Below are positions 47,125-60,858 of a stretch of DNA of 64,000 nucleotides, one piece after another; the stretch's first letter is position 1, and every line of letters starts with the position of its first letter. The DNA is from Alviniconcha marisindica (Eukaryota; Mollusca; Gastropoda; Provannidae). The stretch spans positions 62,001-126,000 of the forward strand of contig JABMCL010003159.1 of assembly GCA_018857735.1 (NCBI GenBank), written 5' to 3'. A program made the translations under genes and the position numbers. Below the pieces are notes generated by a model. The model was not told the origin of the DNA and did no database searches. It saw only the letters and a program-made list of their open reading frames with translations.

Positions 47125-47460
47125 AGTGCATTTTGAATATCCACTGAAATGGTTACATCACTGTTTAGTTGTTACATGATGGCAGCCATCTCGGTGCAAG
47201 TTCTGTGTACACCAAACAACTATGCACCAGTTTGCTGTGTCATTTTATTACGAATATTACGAAGACACATACATAGGGTGCATGTGTTTAACTATAACCT
47301 GCTACCTGCACTTTTTTGGCAGAATGACCATGATCTTTTACATGCTACTGTGGTAACACAAGAGCTCAATGGATACTGAAATAACAGTCAGAAAGTTGAC
47401 CCTGGAGAAGAAACTTCTCCCACCACTCCTGTTTCTCTCCTATCCCCGCTTCCTGGGGAA
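47125..47460 (-). mobile_element. SINE family B body, reverse copy
   Basis: Reverse complement of the body at 39115-39400. Shared phrases include gcagaatgacca, 'ctatgcaccagtttgctgtg' and gttgaccctggagaagaa. The tRNA-like head is not recognisable. Confidence 0.7.
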
Positions 47461-47851
47461 AGTTTGTGTTTAAAAAAAAAATGCAAGGATTCCGTTTGTT
47501 ACAAATACCATGCTGTATCGATTAATGTACTGATGATTACCACATGATTTTTGTTGTCTTTTGTTTAGTTTTTTGTTTCAAATTACATTGATAATGGGAG
47601 GCTTCTGACATTGTCACTTGGTGAAAGCACTGATAAGACTTATTTAACATTACTATTGATTATGGTAGACCATACAGTGATACACATTGCTGCTTGCATG
47701 CAAGACAGAGTTTCTTCAAAAATACTGAAATGCTAATGGTCAGGATTACTATGATTTCTGTTTTTGTTTGTTGTTTGTTTTTGTTTTGATGTGTGTGTGT
47801 GTTACACCCAAAGTCTTGAATGTCATCTGTAATCTGCAATATTCTGTGCAG

Positions 47852-48123
47852 ATGGCAGCACAAACTGACACAAACCTCAGTTTAGAAAGCAGTCGGAAAA
47901 ATGGGTGGTCACTGCCCCTTCACCTGATGCAGGTGTGTGGGTGGGTGGCAGTGCTGTACTTCATGTTTGTCTACTTCAGCACTATGGTGCCTGCACTGCC
48001 AACACACTGGCAGCCAGCTGCTTACATTGTATCCTTCAGATGTCACACTCACTCAGTGTGTATGTTGTTATGTGAAGAGTGTAGTGTGTGTTTGTGTGTG
48101 GAGAGAGAGAGAGAGAGAGAATA

Positions 48124-48167
<44 letters not shown>

Positions 48168-48331
48168 TGGGTCACTCATTTGTAAAATTGAGCTTCTTAC
48201 TATTTTATCTTTACATTGATTGTTGTACTGTACATTGAGTTCACACACTGACATAACATGAGCATTGTGATTCATGTCCTTCCTTTTATATACAGGCATT
48301 ATATTTCTCTGTGCGGTATACATGTGTGTGC

Positions 48332-48407
<76 letters not shown>

Positions 48408-48414
48408 CATGCAT

Positions 48415-48481
<67 letters not shown>

Positions 48482-49916
48482 CTTGCATTATGGCCAAATG
48501 TTGCCAAAAATGGATCAGAAGGATGCAGCTTTATAACCCATATATATATGTATTGGACCCCCCCTCCCTCCACTCTGTACAACCTTCCTGTCCTATTTAT
48601 TTGTTTGTTTCAGGGTGATGTGCTGATGTTTAACTCTTCTTCTTTTTTAAATACAGGAGCACAGCAAAATTGGTCACAATAAAGTAGCCAAAGAGAACAT
48701 ACAATACTAACATTTCACAAAAATATTGTCATTGCTTTATATTATATATATCATTTATACTATATTTTTCCTTGATGTGATTGAGGTGAATGGCCTGGTT
48801 GGCTTAGCTGTGGCTGTAACTATGTTGACGGCCACCACAATCAACCCTGCTGATCCTTCTGTCTTGGGCAAGATGACAAAAACCGTGTCACGGCTGGACA
48901 GATCTAAGCATCCCCATGCCATTCAAAACCAGCACTGCTACCTCTGTGAGGTCAATGTGTAAGTAGTCACTCAATGTGACAATGGTGTTTGTGCAAAGTT
49001 AGAGCATATATATATATATTAGTTCCTTGGTGTTGCCTGTTTGAAGCAACTTGTGCCTAATCACTCATTAAGACAATGCTACCTCAGTGATGTTAACCTC
49101 TACAAAGTCAGTCAGTGCTGCTTCAGTGAGATTAACCTGTGTGTAGTCACTCTTCTTTAGTTACTGCCATTTTTATGAGGTCAGTCTGTAATCACTCATA
49201 GCTTTTAGGTGCACTCATAGCTTTTAGGTGCACATACCTAGTATTGAACAAATCCCTTTCAGCTTTTTTTTCTGTTACAGAGTCTTTTAGTTTTACAGGT
49301 GTTAGTGTTAGTCTTGCATTTTACAAAAGTGCGTCTGAATCTTCAAAAGTATGAAGCTGTGTGCCTCATATGGAACAAAAAAATTAAAGAGGTTGTCTTC
49401 CTGCCGCTTCAGATTTGTACTGTCCAGTGTGCTTGACAGACCTTATGACAAACTGTGACATTTAAATGATGACTGTGGATTAGTGAGCATATATGTATTA
49501 TATATGTTTTTTCACAGATTTGACTGAGATCAGCTGATACTGGATATACAGTTACAGTATACATATATATATATGTAAATTATGTGGGTTTTCTTTTCTG
49601 TTTTCCGTGCAGTGGTCCCAAGTCAAAGCACTGCCGTGCTTGTAACAAGTGCATTGATGAATTTGATCATCATTGCAAATGGCTCAATAACTGTGTCGGT
49701 GGACGCAATTATAGGTGAGTGGTGTAGGTGTGTTGCTGAATTTTACCACCACTGCAAGTAGCTGTATATGTTGACACAGTTGTAAGTGAGCGGTTGTATT
49801 TGACAGAATTTTTTTCTCTCTAAATTTGGTCCCCTCTGCCTGTTGGCTCAGTGACATTGTAGGTGGATGCAGTACATACATTTATACTGTAAGGAAACAC
49901 AGTCACACACACACGC

Positions 49917-49949
<33 letters not shown>

Positions 49950-51838
49950 TGCAGCCCCCACATGCAGCCCCCACATGCTTATATGTGCACACACACATGC
50001 ACACACACGCACATACACACACACACACACACATATATGCACATGCACACAGCATATCTCTCCCACTCCTCTCTCCTGCAGTCTTGCAGTCTTGCCTGTC
50101 CGAGTTCAAAATTCTTAAACAAGCAATGATAGAAAGGGGAAGGTACTTCTTTCAGTAACTGTAAACAGCATGGCAGTAAATTCCATGCTAAGTAAATTCC
50201 ATGCTAAGTATTACCAACTGGCTGCAAGCTGTACAGGCCAGTGGTGCTTGACCTCGGTTGAAAGAGAGCAGTACATAATTTATTCATTTTTGAATATTTA
50301 GTTAAACTCTTGTGGGAAATTTGGCTCACCTTACCTGGGTAAGGCCACAGCAGCCACAAGAGCACTGCTGCTCATACCTAATAGTGCGTGAGGTATTTTC
50401 ATGTGTCCAAAACACACATGCAGATGTTGATGCATGCACTTTCGCACAGGGGCTGCGTGAACACTGCGAGATAGTCAGCACTGTAAGTTGACCCTGGGAG
50501 CAGAATCCTTTGCCACATCAGGGAATCAAACCTACATCAGTATTGCCCCTGGCATTTTGGTCTCACGCTTTACCGGCTGAGCTATCCCACCCCTGCATGT
50601 GCCTGCCAAGCTGTTCATTATTGGCATTGCTGCCCAACAGGTGGTTTCTTTCATCCTTGGTGGCCGGAGCGGTCGGCACGCTGATCATTGTCACTGTTGG
50701 GCTGCTGGAGTTCATCTGTTATTTTGTAGACAAGGAGCAGCAGGATGTTCTGCAACCGTACATTGGTAAGCAGAGCTGACTGTCCTTGTCTTCACTCTCC
50801 TCATCATGGTGGTCATTCATTGTCAGTGATTCCTCATCGTGCTGGTCGTTTGTTGTTTTTATTCAACACCACTGTCTTTGTGATGGTGATCATTTGTTGT
50901 TATTCATCACTACTGTCTTTGTGATGGTGATCATTTGTTGTTGCTATTCATCACCACTGTCTTTGTGATGGTGATCATTTGTTGTTGTCAGTGATTTGTC
51001 ATTGCCATCATTGTGGTGGTGGCTGTTTGTTGTTGACATTTATTCATTTATCACCATTATTGTGATTGTGATCATGATGGTTATTTGTCATTGTTTGTTG
51101 TTGTCATTGATTCATTTATCACCATTATTGTGATTGTGATCATGATGGTTATTTGTTGTCAGTGATTCACCAGCATCATGGTGGTGATCTTGGTGGTTAT
51201 TTGTTGTAGTCGTTCATCATAACCAGATCATGGTGGTGGTTTGTTGTCAGTGATTCTTCATCACCGTCTTTCTTCGTCTAGTTGTCTGCTCTGATCTTTT
51301 CCTTCTCCTTTTATGCAACACTTTTTCTTTCTTCTCAAAATCTCATAATCCACATGTAATCCATACATGTGCTTCATCTTTTTCCTCCTCCTCATGTTCT
51401 TTGTTCATCTCATTATCATTACCATCATATCAGGCATCAGCATCACCGTCCTCTCATCCTCCTCCTCTTTCTTCTTCTTCTTCTTCTTCTTCCTCTGCTT
51501 GGTGTAAATTGTTAGTGCTGTAACATAATTAGGTTGATGCAGGCATATTACGGATGCTTTCATGGAAAGTAATTTCGTAGACAAGTTTTCAACAATGCAA
51601 ATAAATCTGATATTTAAGCAAGCTAGAGCAAAAAGTTGGTGTATTTTTTACTTTATTTAATGAGATATGTTGTAAAGTGTAATGGTTTCTATAAATGATT
51701 CTTTGTTTGTCGTATTGTTTGAAGGTTTGTTTTGTTTTTGTAACTTTATTAATCATGTAACATCCTTTTCCCCCCTGCAGAATTGAAAGAAGAGAACAGA
51801 GGTATGTTTTTTTATGGAAAGATATCTTTTGTGTGTTA

Positions 51839-51906
<68 letters not shown>

Positions 51907-53957
51907 CTGGGGAAGGGAGAGAGACTGTGTGTGTATGCGCATGTTTGTGCTTGTGGGGGTCTGTTGTTCTTGGTATGGATGGGGGAGGGGGTGTAGGAGG
52001 AGGAGAATTTGTCAGGTCATCAGTGTACATAATTGGTTCTGATTCATCCACCATGCATAGTGCATAAGAGAGTTAGTACTAACACTACATTTTGGACACT
52101 TTGAAATCCCTGCATTACTGTTTTGCATGCACCCCTTCTCTCATGCTGGTAATACCTCTTAGCAGAAGCTGTTTTTGTTGTATCAAAAAAAACGTACTAT
52201 GGAATTCAGTGGGGCTCTCACCTTTGCCTGTAGAATAGTTTTCTAGGAGTCATGCTGGCTTGACACAGATACTGGGGCAAAGCATGCAGTAGAAATGGTT
52301 GGTGTGGCCTAATGTGGCTTTTATTTACAAAGAATTGTTGATCTTTTTTTCAGGAAATGAGACTGCACGTAAGTATATTTTTCTTTTTTTCCTTGCATAT
52401 CCACAATATATTTCTGGTACAAAGCTAAGTGATCAAGCAACTGTCTGTTTAATGGGGCTCAGCTAGTATTTTATACAGTTTCAAGTTATTCCTAATGCTC
52501 ACTTAACCTTTCTTTGTCTCCCAGTCTGGTGTGAAAATCAAACTGAGTCTATTCCCTGAAATGAGAATAAACAGACCTCGGGTCTGTGTGCTACTGGCCA
52601 TATTAATAAAAGATCCTTTGACAGTTAATGGCCCAGCTTCTGTCCTGGTCTGATGAAGAGCCAGTCCAGATTCAATCCTTGTCTGACACACAGCCAGCCC
52701 TTGTTCAGTCCTGGTCTGACACACAGCAACTGGCCCAGGTTCAGTCTATTTTGTCACACAGCCAGCCCTGGTTCAGTCCTGGTCAGCCCTGGTCATACAG
52801 TGAGGCCAAGCTCAGTCCCAGTCTGATATACAGCCAGCCCAGGTTCAGTCCTATTATGTCACATAACCATCCCTGGTTCAGTCCTGGTCTGACATGCAGC
52901 TGGCTGTGGTTCAGTCCTATTATGTCACATAATGAGCCCTGGTTCAGTCCTGGTCTGACATGCAGCTGGCTGTGGTTCAGTCCTACTACTAACTATGTCA
53001 CATAATGAGCCCTGGTTCAGTCCTGGTCTGACGTACAGCTGGCTGTGGTTCAGTCCTACTACTAACTATGTCACATAATGAGCCCTGGTTCAGTCCTGGT
53101 CTGACATGCAGCTGGCTGTGGTTCAGTCCTACTACTAACTATGTCACATAATGAGCCCTGGTTCAGTCCTGGTCTGACATGGCAGCTGGCTGTGGTTCAG
53201 TCCTACTGTGTCACATAATGAGCCCTGGTTCAGTCGTGGTCTGACATACAGCTGGCTGTGGTTCAGTCCTACTGTGTCACATAATGAGCCCTGGTTCAGT
53301 CGTGGTCTGACATACAGCTGGCCCAGGTTAAGTCCTGGCCTGAGATGCAGCTATTTCAGGTTGTGGTGTGGAAATAGGAATAGAAATGCCGCTAGTTGGG
53401 TCTTTGGCAAAGTTCTCTTTGACCTCCATTGCCCAGGTTACTCAGCTGAGCTGAATAGTGAATAAGAGCGGATATTGTGGAGTAAAGCAGTTACACACAT
53501 ATATATATATATATATATGTTATATATGGAAACCTCTCACTACTTTGTATTGAATAAACCTTGGACTTTGGACACAAGCATACAAACCCTCAACATATAA
53601 ATACAACCTTCATCCTTCTTCCTTCAACTGTTATCACTGTGAATATGAGGCATCTGTGTTTTATAGTGAATGTGTCCAGCTGAAGTGAGAGGTTTCTCGC
53701 CTGGTGTAATGAATTTATATTGATCTCATAGCAGAGACTTCTGTGTCATCCACCACCCACTGATGAGGAAGGGCTGCTTTACCAGTGTTTGCCTGTTGCA
53801 GAGTTCCACATTATTCATCAGCCAGTGTCAGGGGAAGGCTGGCTCACCATTACCGGAATCACCACACTGCTGGCTGTAGTTACACTCCTCCTGCTGATGC
53901 ATCTTTTGTTCTTTCACTTCTGGCTCAGTAAGTCAGTCTGTATGTCTGTAGCCCAGG

Positions 53958-53994
<37 letters not shown>

Positions 53995-54120
53995 GTGTGT
54001 GTGTGTACATGTATGTGTGTACATGCATGCAAGTGTGTGTGTGTGTGTGTGTAAGTGGGAGAGCAGAAGTGTGTGTGATGTGTAAGATAGAGTTTATATA
54101 TATATATATTATATAATATA

Positions 54121-54163
<43 letters not shown>

Positions 54164-54373
54164 ATGCATGCATGTTTGTTGTTTGCAGTGTCCAAAGTGT
54201 GACATGTGTACATGCCTACATTTCTTGTCTGCAGTGTGCAAAGGTATCACTACCTATGAGTACATTGTCAGTCTGAGGGAGAAAGAAGGCTACCAGGATG
54301 CAGAAAACCACAAACAATCCACAACTTCAAACTCCTCACGACCAGCCACATTTAGAGTGAGCACACCTTCCAC

Positions 54374-54446
<73 letters not shown>

Positions 54447-54482
54447 CTGTGTATACACTTTTACATAACAGTTTCAATATGC

Positions 54483-54555
<73 letters not shown>

Positions 54556-54802
54556 CTGTGTGTACACTTTTACATGACAGTTTCAGTATATGCATTTATA
54601 TCTATCATTTCAGAGTAGTGCCTCTTTAGGGTGAGGGTTAAAAATGGAAAGAAAAAGACGTTTTCACACTAACCTGGTACCCTCTTATAAAAAAATCTTC
54701 TCTCTGTGTCTCTGTCTATCTCTCTGTCCCCTCTCTGTCTGTCTCTGTCTGTCTGTCTCTCTCTGTGTCTCTGTTCTGTCTGTCTGTCTGTCTGTCTGTC
54801 TG

Positions 54803-54887
<85 letters not shown>

Positions 54888-55731
54888 GTTCCGTGGCTTA
54901 AGTTTTCATGCACAAAGGGTATTTCTCATGTTGTTATTGTTCAGATTATGGTTCTAATTATGCTGGTTTGGGAGATGGACAGGAATAGTTTTTATTGTTG
55001 TTGTTATGTTGTTGTTTTTGTCAAATGTTAATACATTGTGTAGAAATCAGGGCGACATTTGGGGTCTTGTATGTAGGTGCAGTGTTTATGAGTCTCTTAC
55101 AGCTGGCATTTTCTTGGGACGCTGACCAGAAGACATAATTATTTCAACAACAGCAAAATATATTTGGAGAAGGGCATAGCATTATTTCATCATACATGGG
55201 GACATATAAAATTGACAACACTGCATTCAATTATTCTCTCTTCAGGAACACTTGGTTATGAGATATATATATATACGCACAGACACACATACACACATAT
55301 ACATATTTAATTGTATATATATATACATCATTAATTGTAAACTGTGTGGTATGGACCTGAGTAACTGCTGATTTCACAAGTTTGGGTGGTTTCCTCACTT
55401 AATGAAGAGTGGTAATAATCTATTCAGGAACACAGGGAGAGGTGTAGTACTAGAACTGTGAGTATAATGCTCTCAATGTCCATTACTTACATTAGCACAG
55501 CTTTAATATTTTAAATTTTATTATTATTTTTTATTTTTTTATTTTTACCTTTGGTTATTTGTGTGTGTGTGTGTGTGTGTGCATGTATGTTTTTTACCTT
55601 TGGTTATTTGTGTGTGGGTATGTGTATGTGCATGTATGTTTAATTTTCTTTTTGTTGCTGGCTTATTGACGTACTCTGGCCATGCTTACTCAGTCCTACC
55701 CACCTAAGCCTTAAAAGAGTATCATTACAGA

Positions 55732-55766
<35 letters not shown>

Positions 55767-58700
55767 GCATCTGTGTGTGTGCGTGCGCACGCACATGTGT
55801 GTGTGTGCGTGCATGTGTGTGTGTGTGTGTGTGTGCAGGCAATGTTGTTATTGTTTCAGCTGAAAGAGTGTATGTGTGTGTATGTATATCTGTGTAAATG
55901 TGTGTCTTTGGGTGGGTGGGGGGTTGGGGGGGGAACATGGTTTCAAACACTCCATAAAATTATTGGATTTCATCATGAAATTTAGTCCTAGATTAATGTC
56001 CACCTGTTTTCAATAATTTTAACCTGGATTAGAGTTGTTTTATGTTGTTGGTTTTAGTTCTTTGTTTGTTTTTGTTTTTTTACCTTACAGGTGTTCACTG
56101 AGGATTTCTTCGCAGTCAGTTTGTTAATAATGTTTTTATTTTTATTTTGTATTGTACCTTCTTCTTTTTTTTAAACAAAAGTGAGTTTGTGTCCTTGCAA
56201 GCAAGTAACAAACTTGTCAATAACAGTATGTATTCACAGTCAGTGTGTTGTTAGTTTCTGTGACCATGCTACATTGTGAAAGCAGCATTGCATCATTATG
56301 CACAAGTAACAACCTTGCCCGTAACAGCGTGTCCGCACAGTCTGTTTTTTCTTTTGTTTTTTGTTGTTGCTTTTGGACCATGACTGTTCTGTCTGTGTTT
56401 ATGAGCATATAAAGTGGTCTTGTTTTACAGTAAACATATAACAGACTTGTCAGTAATGGAATATCTTTAACTCCATTCCTGCCATAAAGACATATGAGGA
56501 CCTTGGCAAAGTGTTCCTGACTTATGAGCATATGAGCTTCAGTTTGAACTGTGACCATTCACACTTTTCTCAGTTACTTCAAAGCTTTCCAGAATAGTGT
56601 TTTCTGGTCAGCGTAACACATATGTCGTGTCTTGGAGGCAGTTTTCGAAAGAAAACAGCACCTTGATTACTAACCTTTTGGCAAGGAAATAGTTGAACTG
56701 ACCTGTGTAATTTCACAAAAACAAGAGGATCAAATGCTTATAAACAACCTGCATTCAAAACTACAAAATACAACTTTCCATTGTAACTTCAGTTTTGTGT
56801 GACCTTGAAAAATGCATGTAACAGTTTTGCAGACTTTGAATTTGGTCCATGTCGACCTCATGGTAGACCTTTTGTTTCAAAACATTGATGGAGAAATATG
56901 CCTTAGAATGTAAGCCACAGAAATGAACAGATTTTCTTGGGGGGGGGGGGGGGGGTAAAACAGTTTTCTGTTTTGGTGTAAATAGTCTAGGCCAATAATG
57001 AGAGTTATGTCAGTTCCCCCCCCCTCCCCCAACCACCACCACCACCATTCCTCAATGCCTCACCGCTCTTGTCTGGCACAGTTTGAACCACCCACTCACT
57101 GAAACAAGTCATGGAGCATGGGTCAAATTTTACCCATGCCAGAGGTTTTGCTCATGTGAACACCTGATGCATCAGACAAGGCCTTATCCCATGATACCTG
57201 TAGCTCTTGTGGCCATGCTACTTATCTCAGTGATGTGCAGGCATGGTGTGTTTAGCTGTGAATACTGAGCAGCACATGTGCCAGTTACCAATAGTCTGTA
57301 TTTATATATATATATATATGGTGTGTTGAATTGTTGCCAGTGACACATTTACCAGTGTCAGTGTGGTGTGTCTAAGTGTGATGAATTATTGCTGGTGGCA
57401 CATATATATATATATATATATATACCAACCAGTTGGTGTATTTAGGTGTGTTGAATTATTATCATTCTTGCGACTTTGTACTGGAAGCTGCTTTCCATTT
57501 GTGTTAGTGTGTCTGTGTGTGTCTGTGTGTGTGTTTGTATTATGTACTTCTGTATTTTGTATATTTGGGTTTATCTGTTTTCATTATTCTAGTTTTACTT
57601 CATGAGTTAACATGCTGTTAAATGTCATCCTTCAGGGACAACAACAAAACATCCTTTGGGCAGCTGTTTTATTGGCTACTATGAAAATTATGATCAGCAT
57701 ACCTTACTCAGTTACTGTGTGTCGGAGCTGTTTCATGGGTTATGGTCAGCATGCCTTTACTGTCAGCTGAGGCTATGTCATGGGTTATGATTGGCATGCA
57801 TGTAGTGTCAGCTGAGACTGTTTCGTGGATGAAGCATGCCTGCACTGTCAGCTGAGACTATTTCACAGATGAAGCATGCCTGTAGTGTCAGCTGTGACTG
57901 TTTCATGGGTGAAGCATGCCTGTACTGTCAGCTGAGATGGTTTCATAGGTGAAGCATGCCTGTAGTGTCAGCTGTGACTGTTTCATGAGTGAAGCATGCC
58001 TGTAGTGTCAGCTGTGTTTCATGGGTGAAGCATGCCTGTAGTGTCAGCTGTGACTGTTTCATGGGTGAAGCATGCCTATACTGTCAGCTGTGACTGTTTC
58101 ATAGGTGAAGCATACCTGTACTGTCAGCTGTGACTGTTTCATAGGTGAAGCATACCTGTACTGTCAGCTGTGACTGTTTCATAGGTGAAGCATACCTGTA
58201 CTGTCAGCTTAGACTTTCATGGGTGAAGCATGCCTGTACTGTCAGCTTAGACTTTCATGGGTGAAGCATGCTTGTAGTGTCAGCTGAGATGGTTTCATGG
58301 GTGAAGCATGCCTGTACTGTCAGCTTAGACTTTCATGGGTGAAGCATGCTTGTAGTGTCAGCTGAGATGGTTTCATGGGTGAAGCATGCCTGTACTGTCA
58401 GCTTAAGCTGTTTCATGAGTGAAGCATGCCTGCACTGTCAGCTGTGACTGTTTCATGGTGAAGCATGCCTGTACTGTTAGCTGAAACTGTTTTGTGGGTT
58501 ATGACCAACATGCCTTACTGTCATCTGAGACAATTTTTTATGGGTTATGATCAGCATGCCTTTACTGTCAGTGGAAGCTGTTTTTAATAATGTTCTAATG
58601 AGTATTCTTTAAAGCGTTGAGTCAAACTGTTCGAAGAATTTGCTTTGTGCATGAATGGTGTTTGTGCATGAGTGTTTTCTTAACAGAGTGCAGTTGAGTT

Positions 58701-60434
58701 TAATACTGAGTTTGGGGTTGTTACTATTATGGGTCTTCATTGCAGATTTGTAAGGCTATGAACAACAAGAACTCAAAAACAATGAGAGAGAAAAATGCAT
58801 TTTTCTCAGATTTGTGTGGAGGGTACATAAGTAAATATGTAAATAAGTGAAAAGATAAGGGAAGATAATGAAATGGTTAAATGACAAATGAATTAACCCC
58901 CCCAAAAAAATTCATTGGGGGGGGGGGGGGGAATAAGGACATACATATTTGTTTCCTGTTTATTGTGTCTGCTGTACATAAGCACATCACCTATAATATA
59001 ATGTTAACATCTTCAGCGCTCAGTGTCTGTGTTATCAGATTATCTGAGATATTTTCTTGAATAAAAGCATTTTAACCAAAACAATGAAGAACAACTTTTT
59101 AAAATAAAATATACAAGAAGAAATTATAACTCATTCCTCATATTTTTGTTTTCAATTGAACAGGCCAACAAAGTGACACCCAGCAAAACTGCCATTGACC
59201 TTCCAGATGGACACACTCCACAAATCAGGCAAGACCAGTCTTTCTTAATTTATAGTTGTCCAAGCTCAAAACAGTAGTGTATTTACATATTCTATTAAAA
59301 AGGAAAATGCTACGCACTATTATACTATAGAAAGAAGGACTAATATATATATATATGCTCAACAAACCTACACACCTGTATGCAGCAGAATATCTTCATG
59401 AACATGGTGCATAAATGCTTCATGCAGCAAATCCCTCCCATTCATGTAGTGAACCCAACCAAGTGAGGTACATACTACAAAACCAAGTGACTGGTGCTTT
59501 CATCTGCTGCAAGTCTGACGATGGCTACTTTACGTGCGGCAAGTTTAGTGTAACAAAAATTATTGACCTCTCACTTTTAGCCTGATAGCTTAGTCAAGTG
59601 GAGTAAGCAGTGCCATATGTTTTCACTCGCACATCAAACTGCACAGACCCAAGGCACTTGGTCCTTGTGTTCGAAAAGAGCACAGGTACATGCTTTGTTC
59701 ACATTGCAATGCTAACTTGGACAGCCTGTGGACATATCTAAGAAGCTGTTTACACACATGCATTGACTGGCAAAAGCTCGTCTGTCAGTCAGCTGATGTT
59801 GAGAGGCCAACTACTTTAATATGCTGCATGCCTGGTGATATATACGTTAATGTGCTACTTCTGATGATGGTTGTTTAATGTGCTACAAGTCTGCTGGTGA
59901 GAGCTGCTTTAGTGTGTTGCACATCCAATGACAGTTGCTTTATTGCGCTACAAGTCTGATGGCAGTTGCTTTAATGTGCTACCAGTCTGATGACTGTTGC
60001 TTGAATTACCACAAGTCTGATGACAGTGGGTTTATTGTTCCACAAATCTGATAACATTAGCTTAATGTGCTACAAGTCTGATGATAGTTGCCTTAATGTT
60101 CTACAAATCTGATGACTGTTGCTGTAATTATCAAAAATCTGATGACAGTGGCTCTATTGTGCTACAAATCTGATAACATATTTGCTTTAATGTGCTACAA
60201 GTCTGATGATAATTGCTTTAATTACCACCAGTCTGATGACAGTTGCTTTGTGCTACAAATCTGATAGAAGTTGCTTTAATGTGCTGCAGAAGTGACCAGG
60301 CATTGGAGGAGTACCGACAAGCTATGGAGAGGTCAGACCAGGCAGAGGGTGGAGAGACACCCCCTCCACTCTCCTCCCCAATACATCTGGGTGTTGAAGA
60401 TACTGTGAGTGATAATGATCAGGGGAGAGGGGGG

Positions 60435-60468
<34 letters not shown>

Positions 60469-60796
60469 ATGCATACACATGTGTGTGCACGTGTGTGTGT
60501 GTGTGTGTTTGCACTGTGTGCATGTCAGTATGTTTGCGTTCATCCATGTGTATCTGTGTGTATGAATGTGTTTGTGTTCATGCCTCTGTGTGCATGGGTG
60601 TGCATGCATGGCTGTGTGTTTGCCCCTTTATAATTGAAAGAGTACATTTCAAACAAAATGCAAACTCTGATCAAGTCTGTGCATTTTTACCTGTCATTGA
60701 GTGAGAGTGAAACAATGGCTACTCATCCTACTTTGTAATTTTTTTTCTTCAGTGCGTGTGTGAGGTAGAGGTTCAAAGATGAACACATAGTCACAT

Positions 60797-60858
<62 letters not shown>

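Larger units (their letters stand above)
44597..47851. other. URI1-ZDHHC1 upstream interval
   Basis: The two genes diverge from this interval. It contains a poly(C) run near 45440, a compound microsatellite, a MITE and a SINE (listed separately). 'ggaggcggaagtgagac' (about 46340) and 'caagatgg' (about 46385) resemble ETS and YY1 sites often found in housekeeping promoters. If they are used, a bidirectional promoter near 46.3 kb is possible. An acceptor (attctgtgcag) directly before the ZDHHC1 ATG suggests a 5' UTR exon somewhere here, which I could not place. Confidence 0.4.

Noticed and set aside
52640..53345. Junction-derived origin for the intron 6 minisatellite
   Set aside because: The only candidate match (gaaatgaga near 52559 versus exon 6) is nine bases long and outside the repeat unit.
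57641..58575. Junction-derived origin for this minisatellite
   Set aside because: No exon lies nearby and no similarity to exon 8 or 9 borders was seen; treated as an ordinary intronic minisatellite.
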